From: Liolophura sinensis
Lineage: Eukaryota > Mollusca > Polyplacophora > Chitonida > Chitonidae
Direction of reading: 5' to 3'
NCBI RefSeq assembly: GCF_032854445.1
Contig: NW_027017963.1
Location: 1 to 64,000 of the forward strand
DNA: 64,000 nt
In this document: in pieces, positions 33,012 through 48,400 of the stretch
How positions within the stretch are numbered: the stretch's first letter is position 1
Layout of the letters: each line of letters begins with the position of its first letter
Translations under genes and position numbers: made by a program
Notes under the pieces: model-generated
What the model saw: only the letters and a program-made list of their open reading frames with translations
Database searches by the model: none
What the model was told of the DNA's origin: nothing

Positions 33012-36000
33012 GCTGTCAAGAGGCTAATCCGACGTATTTTGTGACGAGAAATCGAATGGTGCAAACCGCGTTGCTCTCCGACCAATACTTTTGGCTGTAG
33101 CCACAATTGAATAATCATTGATGTCAAGATCACGTGCCCAGCAACGGCTCTTACTCCATGGAAACCAAAGAATTTTGCAATTTTTCAACAGCTGGAGATG
33201 CCTGGCCCAATTGCGCATCTTTTGGCACCTTATTGATGTGGGTCAGTGTTAAATTGTACTTTTTACAGCGGACTGTGTCACGTACCTTGTGTTTTTTTAT
33301 ATACAAATGGTGTGGTTTTTCTACATGTAGATAAAGACATTGAGTTTGTCTTCGACTTAGAAGTAAGACATTTGCTGGGTGAGTTAAATGGGCTTGGCCC
33401 AAAGATTTGACGTCGTCTGGGCTACCGAAGGGCACATAACTTATAATGAAAAGTTGAATATAGTAATGACCAGTCGCGATTGTACATAGTAAATGTAGCC
33501 GATTTCAATTCGCAAAAAGAGCAGGTAAAAATCCAAAAGTGGAAAAACTGTTCCAATGCTGCTGGTAAGAGGCTAATCCAACGTATTTTGTGACGAGAAA
33601 TAGAATGGTGCAAACCGCGTTGCTCTCCGACCAATACTTTTGGCTGTAGCCACAAATGAATAATCATTGATGTCAAGATCACGTGCCCAGCAACGGCTCT
33701 TACTCCATGGAAACCAAGGAAATTTGCAATTTTTCAACAGCTGGAGATGCCTGGCCCAATTGCGCATCTTTTGGCACCTTATTGATGTGGGTCAGTGTTC
33801 AATTGTACTTTTTACAGCGGACTGTATCAAGTACCTTGTGTTTTTTTTATATACAAATGGTGTGGTTTTTCTACATGTAGATAAAGACATTGAGTTTGTC
33901 TTCGACTTAGAAGTAAGACAACTGCTGGGTGAGTTAAATGGGCTTGGCCCAAAGATTTGACGTCGTCTGGGCTACCGAAGGGCACATAACTTATAATGAA
34001 AAGTTGAATATAGTAATGACCAGTCGCGATTGTACATAGTTAATGTAGCCGATTTCAATTCGCAAAAAGACCAGGCAAAAATCCAAAAGTAGAAAAACTG
34101 TTCCAATGCTGCTGGTAAGAGGCTAATCCGACGTATTTTTTGACGAGAAATCGAATGGTGCAAACCGCGTTGCTCTCCGACCAATACTTTTGGCTGTAGC
34201 CACAAATGAATAATCATTGATGTCAAGATCACGTGCCCAGCAACGGCTCTTACTCCATGGAAACCAAGGAAATTTGCAATTTTTCAACAGCTGGAGATGC
34301 CTGGCCCAATTGCGCATCTTTTGGCACCTTATTGATGTGGGTCAGTGTTCAATTGTACTTTTTACAGCGGACTGTATCAAGTACCTTGTGTTTTTTTATA
34401 TACAAATGGTGTGGTTTTTCTACATGTAGATAAAGACATTGAGTTTGTCTTCGACTTAGAAGTAAGACATTTGCTGGGTGAGTTAAATGGGCTTGGCCCA
34501 AAGATTTGACGTCGTCTGGGCTACCGAAGGCCACATAACTTATAATGAAAAGTTGAATATAGTAATGACCAGTCGCGATTGTACATAGTTAATGTAGCCG
34601 ATTTCAATTAGCAAAAAGACCAGGCAAAAATCCAAACGTGGAAAAACTGTTCCAATGCTGCTGGTAAGAGGCTAATCCGACGTATTTTTTTGACGAGAAA
34701 TCGAATGGTGCAAACCGCGTTGCTCTCCGACCAATACTTTTGGCTGTAGCCACAAATTAATAATCATTGATATCAAGATCACGTGCCCAGCAACGGCTCT
34801 TACTCCATGGAAACCAAGGAAATTTGCAATTTTTCAACAGCTGGAGATGCCTGGCCCAATTGCGCATCTTTTGGCACCTTGTTGATGTGGGTCAGTGTTA
34901 AATTGTACTTTTTACAGCGGACTGTATCAAGTACCTTGTGTTTTTTTTATATACAAATGGTGTGGTTTTTCTACATGTAGATAAAGACATTGAGTTTGTC
35001 TTCGACTTAGAAGTAAGACATTTGCTGGGTGAGTTAAATGGGCTTGGCCCAAAGATTTGACGTCGTCTGGGCTACCGAAGGGCACATAACTTATAATGAA
35101 AAGTTGAATATAGTAATGACCAGTCGCGATTGTACATAGTTAATGTAGCCGATTTCAATTAGAAAAAATACCAGGCAAAAATCCAAAAGTGGAAAAACTG
35201 TTCCAATGCTGCTGGTAAGAGGCTAATCCGACGTATTTTTTGACGAGAAATCGAATGGTGCAAACCACGTTGCTCTCCGACCAATACTTTTGGCTGTAGC
35301 CACAAATGAATAATCATTGATGTCAAGATCACGTGCCCAGCAACGGCTCTTACTCCATGGAAACCAAGGAAATTTGCAATTTTTCAACAGCTGGAGATGC
35401 CTGGCCCAATTGCGCATCTTTTGGCACCTTATTGATGTGGGTCAGTGTTCAATTGTACTTTTTACAGCGGACTGTATCAAGTACCTTGTATTTTTTTTTT
35501 TATATTCAAATGGTGTGGTTTTTCTACATGTAGATAAAGACATTGAATTTGTCTTCGACTTAGAAGTAAGACAACTGCTGGGTGAGTTAAATGGGCTTGG
35601 CCCAAAGATTTGACGTCGTCTGGGCTACCGAAGGGCACATAACTTATAATGAAAAGTTGAATATAGTAATGACCAGTCGCGATTGTACATAGTTAATGTA
35701 GCCGATTTCAATTCGCAAAAAGACCAGGCAAAAATCCAAAAGTGGAAAAACTGTTCCAATGATGCTGGTAAGAGGCTAATCCGACGTATTTTTTGACGAG
35801 AAATCGAATGGTGCAAACCGCGTTGCTCTCCGACCAATACTTTTGGCTGTAGCCACAAATGAATAATCATTGATGTCAAGATCACGTGCCCAGCAACGGC
35901 TCGTACTCCATGGAAACCAAGGAAATTTGCAATTTTTCAACAGCTGGAGATGCCTGGCCCAATTGCGCATCTTTTGGCACCTTATTGATGTGGGTCAGTG

Positions 36001-38052
36001 TTCAATTGTACTTTTTACAGCGGACTGTATCAAGTACCTTGTGTTTTTTTTATATACAAATGGTTTGGTTTTTCTACATGTAGATAAAGACATTGAGTTT
36101 GTCTTCGACTTAGAAGTAAGACAACTGCTGGGTAAGTTAAATGGGCTTTGCCCAAAGATTTGACGTCGTCTGGGCTACCGAAGGGCACATAACTTATAAT
36201 GAAAAGTTGAATATAGTAATGACCAGTCGCGATTGTACATAGTTAATGTAGCCGATTTCAATTAGAAAAAATACCAGGCAAAAATCCAAAAGTGGAAAAA
36301 CTGTTCCAATGCTGCTGGTAAGAGGCTAATCCGACGTATTTTTTGACGAGAAATCGAATGGTGCAAACCACGTTGCTCTCCGACCAATACTTTTGGCTGT
36401 AGCCACAAATGAATAATCATTGATGTCAAGATCACGTGCCCAGCAACGGCTCTTACTCCATGGAAACCATTGAAATTTGCAATTTTTCAACAGCTGGAGA
36501 TGCCTGACCCAATTGCGCATCTTTTGGCACCTTATTGATGTGGGTCAGTGTTCAATTGTACTTTTTACAGCGGACTGTATCAAGTACCTTGTGTTTTTTT
36601 TATATACAAATGGTGTGGTTTTTCTACATGTGGATAAAGACATTGAGTTTGTCTTCGACTTAGAAGTAAGACATTTGCTGGGTGAGTTAAATGGGCTTGG
36701 CCCAAAGATTTGACGTCTTCTGGGCTACCGAAGGGCACATAACTTATAATGAAAAGTTGAATATAGTAATGACCAGTCGCGATTGTACATAGTTAATGTA
36801 GCCGATTTCAATTCGCAAAAAGACCTGGCAAAAATCCAAAAGTGGAAAAACTGTTCCAATGCTGCTGGTAAGAGGCTAATCCGACGTATTTTTTGACGAG
36901 AAATCGAATGGTGCAAACCGCGTTGCTCTCCGACCAATACTTTTGGCTGTAGCCACAAATGAATAATCATTGATGTCAAGATCACGTGCCCAGCAACTGC
37001 TCTTACTCCATGGAAACCAAGGAAATTTGCAATTTTTCAACAGCTGGAGATGCCTGGCCCAATTGCGCATCTTTTGGCACCTTATTGATGTGGGTCAGTG
37101 TTCAATTGTACTTTTATACAGCAGACTGTATCATGTACCTTGTGTTTTTTTTTATATACAAATGGTGTGGTTTTTCTACATGTAGATAAAGACATTGAGT
37201 TTGTCTTCGACTTAGAAGTAAGACAACTGCTGGGTGAGTTAAATGGGCTTGGCCCAAAGATTTGACGTCGTCTGGGCTACCGAAGGGCACATAACTTATA
37301 ATGAAAAGTTGAATATAGTAATGACCAGTCGCGATTGTACATAGTTACTGTAGCCGATTTCAATTAGCAAAAAGACCAGGCAAAAATCCAAAAGTGGAAA
37401 AACTGTTCCAATGCTGCTGGTAAGAGGCTAATCCGACGTATTTTTTGACGAGAAATCGAATGGTGCAAACCGCGTTGCTCTCCGACCAATACTTTTGGCT
37501 GTAGCCACAAATGAATAATCATTGATGTCAAGATCACGTGCCCAGCAACGGCTCTTACTCCATGGAAACCAAGGAAATTTGCAATTTTTCAACAGCTGGA
37601 GATGCCTGGCCCAATTGCGCATCTTTTGGCACCTTATTGATGTGGGTCAGTGTTCAATTGTACTTTTTACAGCGGACTGTATCAAGTACCTTGTGTTTTT
37701 TTTATATACAAATGGTGTGGTTTTTCTACATGTAGATAAAGACATTGAGTTTGTCTTCGACTTAGAAGTAAGACAACTGCTGGATGAGTTTAAATGGGCT
37801 TGGCCCAAAGATTTGACGTCGTCTGGGCTACCGAAGGGCACATAACTTATAATGAAAAGTTGAATATAGTAATGACCAGTCGCGATTGTACATAGTTAAT
37901 GTAGCCGATTTCAATCAGCAAAAATACCAGGCAAAAATTCAAAAGTGGAAAAACTGTTCCAATGCTGCTGGTAAGAGGCTAATCCGACGTATTTTTTGAC
38001 GAGAAATCGAATGGTGCAAACCGCGTTGCTCTCCGACCAATACTTTTGGCTG

Positions 38053-41000
38053 TAGCCACAAATGAATAATCATTGATGTCAAGATCACGTGCCCAGCAAC
38101 GGCTCTTACTCCATGGAAACCAAGGAAATTTGCAATTTTTCAACAGCTGGAGATGCCTGGCCCAATTGCACATCTTTTGGCACCTTATTGATGTGGGTCA
38201 GTGTTCAATTGTACTTTTTATAGCGGACTGTATCAAGTACCTTGTGTTTTTTTTATATACAAATGGTGTGGTTTTTCTACATGTAGATAAAGACATTGAG
38301 ATTGTCTTTGACTTAGAAGTAAGACAACTGCTGGGTGAGTTAAATGGGCTTGGCCCAAAGATTTGACGTCGTCTGGGCTACCGAAGGGCACATAACTTAT
38401 AATGAAAAGTTGAATATAGTAATGACCAGTCGCGATTGTACATAGTTAATGTAGCCGATTTCAATTCGCAAAAAGACCAGGCAAAAATCCAAAAGTGGAA
38501 AAACTGTTCCAATGCTGCTGGTAAGAGGCTAATCCGACGTATTTTTGGACGAGAAATCGAATGGTGCAAACGGCGTTGCTCTCCGACCAATACCTTTGGC
38601 TGTAGCCACAAATGAATAATCATTGATGTCAAGATCACGTGCCCAGCAACGGCTCTTACTCCATGGAAACCAAGGAAATTTGCAATTTTTTAACAGCTGG
38701 AGATGCCTGGCCCAATTGCGCATCTTTTGGCACCTTATTGATGTGGGTCAGTGTTCAATTGTACTTTTTACAGCGGACTGTATCAAGTACCTTGTGTTTT
38801 TTTTATATACAAATGGTGTGGTTTTTCTACATGTAGATAAAGACATTGAGTTTGTCTTCGACTTAGAAGTAAGACAACTGCTGGGTGAGTTAAATGGGCT
38901 TGGCCCAAAGATTTGACGTCGTCTGGGCTACCGAAGGGCACATAACTTATAATGAAAAGTTGAATATAGTAATGACCAGTCGCGATTGTACATAGTTAAT
39001 GTAGCCGATTTCAATCAGCAAAAATACCAGGCAAAAATTCAAAAGTGGAAAAACTGTTCCAATGCTGCTGGTAAGAGGCTAATCCGACGTATTTTTTGAC
39101 GAGAAATCGAATGGTGCAAACCGCGTTGCTCTCCGACCAATACTTTTGGCTGTAGCCACAAATGAATAATCATTGATGTCAAGATCACGTGCCCAGCAAC
39201 GGCTCTTACTCCATGGAAACCAAGGAAATTTGCAATTTTTCAACAGCTGGAGATTCCTGGCCCAATTGCACATCTTTTGGCACCTTATTGATGTGGGTCA
39301 GTGTTCAATTGTACTTTTTATAGCGGACTGTATCAAGTACCTTGTGTTTATTTTATATACAAATGGTGTGGTTTTTCTACATGTAGATAAAGACATTGAG
39401 ATTGTCTTCGACTTAGAAGTAAGACAACTGCTGGGTGAGTTAAATGGGCTTGGCCCAAAGACATGACGTCTTCTGGGCTACCGAAGGGCACATAACTTAT
39501 AATGAAAAGTTGAATGTAGTAATGACCAGTCGCGATTGTACATAGTTAATGTAGCCGATTTCAATTCGCAAAAAGACCAGGCAAAAATCCAAAAGTGGAA
39601 AAACTGTTCCAATGCTGCTGGTAAGAGGCTAATCCGACGTATTTTTTGACGAGAAATCGAATGGTGCAAACCGCGTTGCTCTCCGACCAATACTTTTGGC
39701 TGTAGCCACAAATGAATAATCATTGATGTCAAGATCACGTGCCCAGCAACGGCTCTTACTCCATGGAAACCAAGGAAATTTGCAATTTTTCAACAGCTGG
39801 AGATGCCTGGCCCAATTGCACATCTTTTGGCACCTTATTGATGTGGGTCAGTGTTCAATTGTACTTTTTATAGCGGACTGTATCAAGTACCTTGTGTTTT
39901 TTTTATATACAAATGGTGTGGTTTTTCTACATGTAGATAAAGACATTGAGATTGTCTTTGACTTAGAAGTAAGACAACTGCTGGGTGAGTTAAATGGGCT
40001 TGGCCCAAAGATTTGACGTCGTCTGGGCTACCGAAGGGCACATAACTTATAATGAAAAGTTGAATATAGTAATGACCAGTCGCGATTGTACATAGTTAAT
40101 GTAGCCGATTTCAATTCGCAAAAAGACCAGGCAAAAATCCAAAAGTGGAAAAACTGTTCCAATGCTGCTGGTAAGAGGCTAATCCGACGTATTTTTGGAC
40201 GAGAAATCGAATGGTGCAAACGGCGTTGCTCTCCGACCAATACCTTTGGCTGTAGCCACAAATGAATAATCATTGATGTCAAGATCACGTGCCCAGCAAC
40301 GGCTCTTACTCCATGGAAACCAAGGAAATTTGCAATTTTTTAACAGCTGGAGATGCCTGGCCCAATTGCGCATCTTTTGGCACCTTATTGATGTGGGTCA
40401 GTGTTCAATTGTACTTTTTACAGCGGACTGTATCAAGTACCTTGTGTTTTTTTTATATACAAATGGTGTGGTTTTTCTACATGTAGATAAAGACATTGAG
40501 TTTGTCTTCGACTTAGAAGTAAGACAACTGCTGGGTGAGTTAAATGGGCTTGGCCCAAAGATTTGACGTCGTCTGGGCTACCGAAGGGCACATAACTTAT
40601 AATGAAAAGTTGAATATAGTAATGACCAGTCGCGATTGTACATAGTTAATGTAGCCGATTTCAATCAGCAAAAATACCAGGCAAAAATTCAAAAGTGGAA
40701 AAACTGTTCCAATGCTGCTGGTAAGAGGCTAATCCGACGTATTTTTTGACGAGAAATCGAATGGTGCAAACCGCGTTGCTCTCCGACCAATACTTTTGGC
40801 TGTAGCCACAAATGAATAATCATTGATGTCAAGATCACGTGCCCAGCAACGGCTCTTACTCCATGGAAACCAAGGAAATTTGCAATTTTTCAACAGCTGG
40901 AGATTCCTGGCCCAATTGCACATCTTTTGGCACCTTATTGATGTGGGTCAGTGTTCAATTGTACTTTTTATAGCGGACTGTATCAAGTACCTTGTGTTTA

Positions 41001-41352
41001 TTTTATATACAAATGGTGTGGTTTTTCTACATGTAGATAAAGACATTGAGATTGTCTTCGACTTAGAAGTAAGACAACTGCTGGGTGAGTTAAATGGGCT
41101 TGGCCCAAAGACATGACGTCTTCTGGGCTACCGAAGGGCACATAACTTATAATGAAAAGTTGAATGTAGTAATGACCAGTCGCGATTGTACATAGTTAAT
41201 GTAGCCGATTTCAATTCGCAAAAAGACCAGGCAAAAATCCAAAAGTGGAAAAACTGTTCCAATGCTGCTGGTAAGAGGCTAATCCGACGTATTTTTAGAC
41301 GAGAAATCGAATGGTGCAAACCGCGTTGCTCTCCGACCAATACTTTTGGCTG
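38053..41352. repeat. Near-perfect trimeric higher-order repeat, period 1,650 bp
   Basis: Two adjacent three-monomer units share many private variants at exactly 1,650 bp: GTCTTTGACTTAG (about 38305, 39955), AACGGCGTTGCT (about 38570, 40220), TACCTTTGGCTG (about 38591, 40241), AGATTCCTGGCCC (about 39250, 40900), TGTGTTTATTTTAT (about 39345, 40995), GAATGTAGTAATG (about 39512, 41162). I saw almost no differences between the units before about 41290. Confidence 0.93.
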
Positions 41353-42452
41353 TAGCCACAAATGAATAATCATTGATGTCAAGATCACGTGCCGAGCAAC
41401 GGCTCTTACTCCATGGAAACCAAGGAAATTTGCAATTTTTTAACAGCTGGAGATGCCTGGCCCAATTGCGCATCTTTTGGCACCTTATTGATGTGGGTCA
41501 GTGTTCAATTGTACTTTTTACAGCGGACTGTATCAAGTACCTTGTGTTTTTTTTATATACAAATGGTGTGGTTTTTCTACATGTAGATAAAGACATTGAG
41601 TTTGTCTTCGACTTAGAAGTAAGACAACTGCTGGGTGAGTTAAATGGGCTTGGCCCAAAGACATGACGTCTTCTGGGCTACCGAAGGGCACATAACTTAT
41701 AATGAAAAGTTGAATATAGTAATGACCAGTCGCGATTGTACATAGTTAATGTAGCCGATTTCAATTCGCAAAAAGACCAGGCAAAAATCCAAAAGTGGAA
41801 AAACTGTTCCAATGCTGCTGGTAAGAGGCTAATCCGACGTATTTTTGGACGAGAAATCGAATGGTGCAAACCGCGTTGCTCTCCGACCAATACTTTTGGC
41901 TGTAGCCACAAATGAATAATCATTGATGTCAAGATCACGTGCCGAGCAACGGCTCTTACTCCATGGAAACCAAGGAAATTTGCAATTTTTTAACAGCTGG
42001 AGATGCCTGGCCCAATTGCGCATCTTTTGGCACCTTATTGATGTGGGTCAGTGTTCAATTGTACTTTTTACAGCGGACTGTATCAAGTACCTTGTGTTTT
42101 TTTTATATACAAATGGTGTGGTTTTTCTACATGTAGATAAAGACATTGAGTTTGTCTTCGACTTAGAAGTAAGACAACTGCTGGGTGAGTTAAATGGGCT
42201 TGGCCCAAAGATTTGACGTCGTCTGGGCTACCGAAGGGCACATAACTTATAATGAAAAGTTGAATATAGTAATGACCAGTCGCGATTGTACATAGTTAAT
42301 GTAGCCGATTTCAATCAGCAAAAATACCAGGCAAAAATTCAAAAGTGGAAAAACTGTTCCAATGCTGCTGGTAAGAGGCTAATCCGACGTATTTTTTGAC
42401 GAGAAATCGAATGGTGCAAACCGCGTTGCTCTCCGACCAATACTTTTGGCTG

Positions 42453-45400
42453 TAGCCACAAATGAATAATCATTGATGTCAAGATCACGTGCCCAGCAAC
42501 GGCTCTTACTCCATGGAAACCAAGGAAATTTGCAATTTTTCAACAGCTGGAGATTCCTGGCCCAATTGCACATCTTTTGGCACCTTATTGATGTGGGTCA
42601 GTGTTCAATTGTACTTTTTATAGCGGACTGTATCAAGTACCTTGTGTTTTTTTTATATACAAATGGTGTGGTTTTTCTACATGTAGATAAAGACATTGAG
42701 ATTGTCTTCGACTTAGAAGTAAGACAACTGCTGGGTGAGTTAAATGGGCTTGGCCCAAAGACATGACGTCTTCTGGGCTACCGAAGGGCACATAACTTAT
42801 AATGAAAAGTTGAATATAGTAATGACCAGTCGCGATTGTACATAGTTAATGTAGCCGATTTCAATTAGCAAAAAGACCAGGCAAAAATCCAAAAGTGGAA
42901 AAACTGTTCCAATGCTGCTGGTAAGAGGCTAATCCGACGTATTTTTGGACGAGAAATCGAATGGTGCAAACCGCGTTGCTCTCCGACCAATACTTTTGGC
43001 TGTAGCCACAAATGAATAATCATTGATGTCAAGATCACGTGCCCAGCAACGGCTCTTACTCCATGGAAACCAAGGAAATTTGCAATTTTTCAACAGCTGG
43101 AGATGCCTGGCCCAATTGCGCATCTTTTGGCACCTTATTGATGTGGGTCAGTGTTCAATTGTACTTTTCACAGCGGACTGTATCAAGTACCTTGTGTTTT
43201 TTTTATATACAAATGGTGTGGTTTTCCTACATGTAGATAAAGACATTGAGTTTGTCTTCGACTTAGAAGTAAGACAACTGCTGGGTGAGTTAAATGGGCT
43301 TGGCCCAAAGATATGACGTCTTCTGGGCTACCGAAGGGCACATAACTTATAATGAAAAGTTGAATATAGTAATGACCAGTCGCGATTGTACATAGTTAAT
43401 GTAGCCGATTTCAATTCGCAAAAAGACCAGGCAAAAATCCAAAAGTGGAAAAACTGTTCCAATGCTGCTGGTAAGAGGCTAATCCGACGTATTTTTGGAC
43501 GAGAAATCGAATGGTGCAAACCGCGTTGCTCTCCGACCAATACTTTTGGCTGTAGCCACAAATGAATAATCATTGATGTCAAGATCACGTGCCCAGCAAC
43601 GGCTCTTACTCCATGGAAACCAAGGAAATTTGCAATTTTTCAACAGCTGGAGATGCCTGGCCCAATTGCACATCTTTTGGCACCTTATTGATGTGGGTCA
43701 GTGTTCAATTGTACTTTTTATAGCGGACTGTATCAAGTACCTTGTGTTTTTTTTATATACAAATGGTGTGGTTTTTCTACATGTAGATAAAGACATTGAG
43801 TTTGTCTTCGACTTAGAAGTAAGACAACTGCTGGGTGAGTTAAATGGGCTTGGCCCAAAGATTTGACGTCGTCTGGGCTACCGAAGGGCACATAACTTAT
43901 AATGAAAAGTTGAATATAGTAATGACCAGTCGCGATTGTACATAGTTAATGTAGCCGATTTCAATCAGCAAAAATACCAGGCAAAAATTCAAAAGTGGAA
44001 AAACCGTTCCAATGCTGCTGGTAAGAGGCTAATCCGACGTATTTTTTGACGAGAAATCGAATGGTGCAAACCGCGTTGCTCTCCGACCAATACTTTTGGC
44101 TGTAGCCACAAATGAATAATCATTGATGTCAAGATCACGTGCCCAGCAACGGCTCTTACTCCATGGAAACCAAGGAAATTTGCAATTTTTCAACAGCTGG
44201 AGATTCCTGGCCCAATTGCACATCTTTTGGCACCTTATTGATGTGGGTCAGTGTTCAATTGTACTTTTTATAGCGGACTGTATCAAGTACCTTGTGTTTT
44301 TTTTATATACAAATGGTGTGGTTTTTCTACATGTAGATAAAGACATTGAGATTGTCTTCGACTTAGAAGTAAGACAACTGCTGGGTGAGTTAAATGGGCT
44401 TGGCCCAAAGACATGACGTCTTCTGGGCTACCGAAGGGCACATAACTTATAATGAAAAGTTGAATATAGTAATGACCAGTCGCGATTGTACATAGTTAAT
44501 GTAGCCGATTTCAATTCGCAAAAAGACCAGGCAAAAATCCAAAAGTGGAAAAACTGTTCCAATGCTGCTGGTAAGAGGCTAATCCGACGTATTTTTGAAC
44601 GAGAAATCGAATGGTGCAAACCGCGTTGCTCTCCGACCAATACTTTTGGCTGTAGCCACAAATGAATAATCATTGATGTCAAGATCACGTGCCCAGCAAC
44701 GGCTCTTACTCCATGGAAACCAAGGAAATTTGCAATTTTTTAACAGCTGGAGATGCCTGGCCCAATTGCGCATCTTTTGGCACCTTATTGATGTGGGTCA
44801 GTGTTCAATTGTACTTTTTACAGCGGACTGTATCAAGTACCTTGTGTTTTTTTTATATACAAATGGTGTGGTTTTTCTACATGTAGATAAAGACATTGAG
44901 TTTGTCTTCGACTTAGAAGTAAGACAACTGCTGGGTGAGTTAAATGGGCTTGGCCCAAAGATTTGACGTCGTCTGGGCTACCGAAGGGCACATAACTTAT
45001 AATGAAAAGTTGAATATAGTAATGACCAGTCGCGATTGTACATAGTTAATGTAGCCGATTTCAATCAGCAAAAATACCAGGCAAAAATTCAAAAGTGGAA
45101 AAACTGTTCCAATGCTGCTGGTAAAAGGCTAATCCGACGTATTTTTTGACGAGAAATCGAATGGTGCAAACCGCGTTGCTCTCCGACCAATACTTTTGGC
45201 TGTAGCCACAAATGAATAATCATTGATGTCAAGATCACGTGCCCAGCAACGGCTCTTACTCCATGGAAACCAAGGAAATTTGCAATTTTTCAACAGCTGG
45301 AGATTCCTGGCCCAATTGCACATCTTTTGGCACCTTATTGATGTGGGTCAGTGTTCAATTGTACTTTTTATAGCGGACTGTATCAAGTACCTTGTGTTTT

Positions 45401-48400
45401 TTTTATATACAAATGGTGTGGTTTTTCTACATGTAGATAAAGACATTGAGATTGTCTTCGACTTAGAAGTAAGACAACTGTTGGGTGAGTTAAATGGGCT
45501 TGGCCCAAAGACATGACGTCTTCTGGGCTACCGAAGGGCACATAACTAATAATGAAAAGTTGAATATAGTAATGACCAGTCGCGATTGTACATAGTTAAT
45601 GTAGCCGATTTCAATTAGCAAAAAGACCAGGCAAAAATCCAAAAGTGGAAAAACTGTTCCAATGCTGCTGGTAAGAGGCTAATCCGACGTATTTTTGGAC
45701 GAGAAATCGAATGGTGCAAACCGCGTTGCTCTCCGACCAATACTTTTGGCTGTAGCCACAAATGAATAATCATTGATGTCAAGATCACGTGCCCAGCAAC
45801 GGCTCTTACTCCATGGAAACCAAGGAAATTTGCAATTTTTCAACAGCTGGAGATGCCTGGCCCAATTGCGCATCTTTTGGCACCTTATTGATGTGGGTCA
45901 GTGTTCAATTGTACTTTTCACAGCGGACTGTATCAAGTACCTTGTGTTTTTTTTATATACAAATGGTGTGGTTTTTCTACATGTAGATAAAGACATTGAG
46001 TTTGTCTTCGACTTAGAAGTAAGACATTTGCTGGGCGAGTTAAATGGGCTTGGCCCAAAGATTTGACGTCGTCTGGGCTACCGAAGGGCACATAACTTAT
46101 AATGAAAAGTTGAATATAGTAATGACCAGTCGCGATTGTACATAGTTAATGTAGCCGATTTCAATTAGCAAAAAGACCAGGCAAAAATCCAAAAGTGGAA
46201 AAACTGTTCCAATGCTGCTGGTAAGAGGCTAATCCGACGTATTTTTGGACGAGAAATCGAATGGTGCAAACCGCGTTGCTCTCCGACCAATACTTTTGGC
46301 TGTAGCCACAAATGAATAATCATTGATGTCAAGATCACGTGCCCAGCAACGGCTCTTACTCCATGGAAACCAAGGAAATTTGCAATTTTTCAACAGCTGG
46401 AGATGCCTGGCCCAATTGCACATCTTTTGGCACCTTATTGATGTGGGTCAGTGTTCAATTGTACTTTTTATAGCGGACTGTATCAAGTACCTTGTGTTTT
46501 TTTTATATACAAATGGTGTGGTTTTTCTACATGTAGATAAAGACATTGAGTTTGTCTTCGACTTAGAAGTAAGACAACTGCTGGGTGAGTTAAATGGGCT
46601 TGGCCCAAAGATATGACGTCTTCTTGGCTACCGAAGGGCACATAACTTATAATGAAAAGTTGAATATAGTAATGACCAGTCGCGATTGTACATAGTTAAT
46701 GTAGCCGATTTCAATTCGCAAAAAGACCAGGCAAAAATCCAAAAGTGGAAAAACTGTTCCAATGCTGCTGGTAAGAGGCTAATCCGACGTATTTTTGGAC
46801 GAGAAATCGAATGGTGCAAACCGCGTTGCTCTCCGACCAATACTTTTGGCTGTAGCCACAAATGAATAATCATTGATGTCAAGATCACGTGCCCAGCAAC
46901 GGCTCTTACTCCATGGAAACCAAGGAAATTTGCAATTTTTCAACAGCTGGAGATGCCTGGCCCAATTGCACATCTTTTGGCACCTTATTGATGTGGGTCA
47001 GTGTTCAATTGTACTTTTTATAGCGGACTGTATCAAGTACCTTGTGTTTTTTTATATACAAATGGTGTGGTTTTTCTACATGTAGATAAAGACATTGAGT
47101 TTGTCTTCGACTTAGAAGTAAGACAACTGCTGGGTGAGTTAAATGGGCTTGGCCCAAAGATTTGACGTCGTCTGGGCTACCGAAGGGCACATAACTTATA
47201 ATGAAAAGTTGAATATAGTAATGACCAGTCGCGATTGTACATAGTTAATGTAGCCGATTTCAATTCGCAAAAAGACCAGGCAAAAATCCAAAAGTGGAAA
47301 AACTGTTCCAATGCTGCTGGTAAGAGGCTAATCCGACGTATTTTTGGACGAGAAATCGAATGGTGCAAACCGCGTTGCTCTCCGACCAATACTTTTGGCT
47401 GTAGCCACAAATGAATAATCATTGATGTCAAGATCACGTGCCCAGCAACGGCTCTTACTCCATGGAAACCAAGGAAATTTGCAATTTTTTAACAGCTGGA
47501 GATGCCTGGCCCAATTGCGCATCTTTTGGCACCTTATTGATGTGGGTCAGTGTTCAATTGTACTTTTTACAGCGGACTGTATCAAGTACCTTGTGTTTTT
47601 TTTATATACAAATGGTGTGGTTTTTCTACATGTAGATAAAGACATTGAGTTTGTCTTCGACTTAGAAGTAAGACAACTGCTGGGTGAGTTAAATGGGCTT
47701 GGCCCAAAGATTTGACGTCGTCTGGGCTACCGAAGGGCACATAACTTATAATGAAAAGTTGAATATAGTAATGACCAGTCGCGATTGTACATAGTTAATG
47801 TAGCCGATTTCAATCAGCAAAAATACCAGGCAAAAATTCAAAAGTGGAAAAACTGTTCCAATGCTGCTGGTAAGAGGCTAATCCGACGTATTTTTTGACG
47901 AGAAATCGAATGGTGCAAACCGCGTTGCTCTCCGACCAATACTTTTGGCTGTAGCCACAAATGAATAATCATTGATGTCAAGATCACGTGCCCAGCAACG
48001 GCTCTTACTCCATGGAAACCAAGGAAATTTGCAATTTTTCAACAGCTGGAGATTCCTGGCCCAATTGCACATCTTTTGGCACCTTATTGATGTGGGTCAG
48101 TGTTCAATTGTACTTTTTATAGCGGACTGTATCAAGTACCTTGTGTTTTTTTTTATATACAAATGGTGTGGTTTTTCTACATGTAGATAAAGACATTGAG
48201 ATTGTCTTCGACTTAGAAGTAAGACAACTGCTGGGTGAGTTAAATGGGCTTGGCCCAAAGACATGACGTCTTCTGGGCTACCGAAGGGCACATAACTTAT
48301 AATGAAAAGTTGAATATAGTAATGACCAGTCGCGATTGTACATAGTTAATGTAGCCGATTTCAATTAGCAAAAAGACCAGGCAAAAATCCAAAAGTGGAA

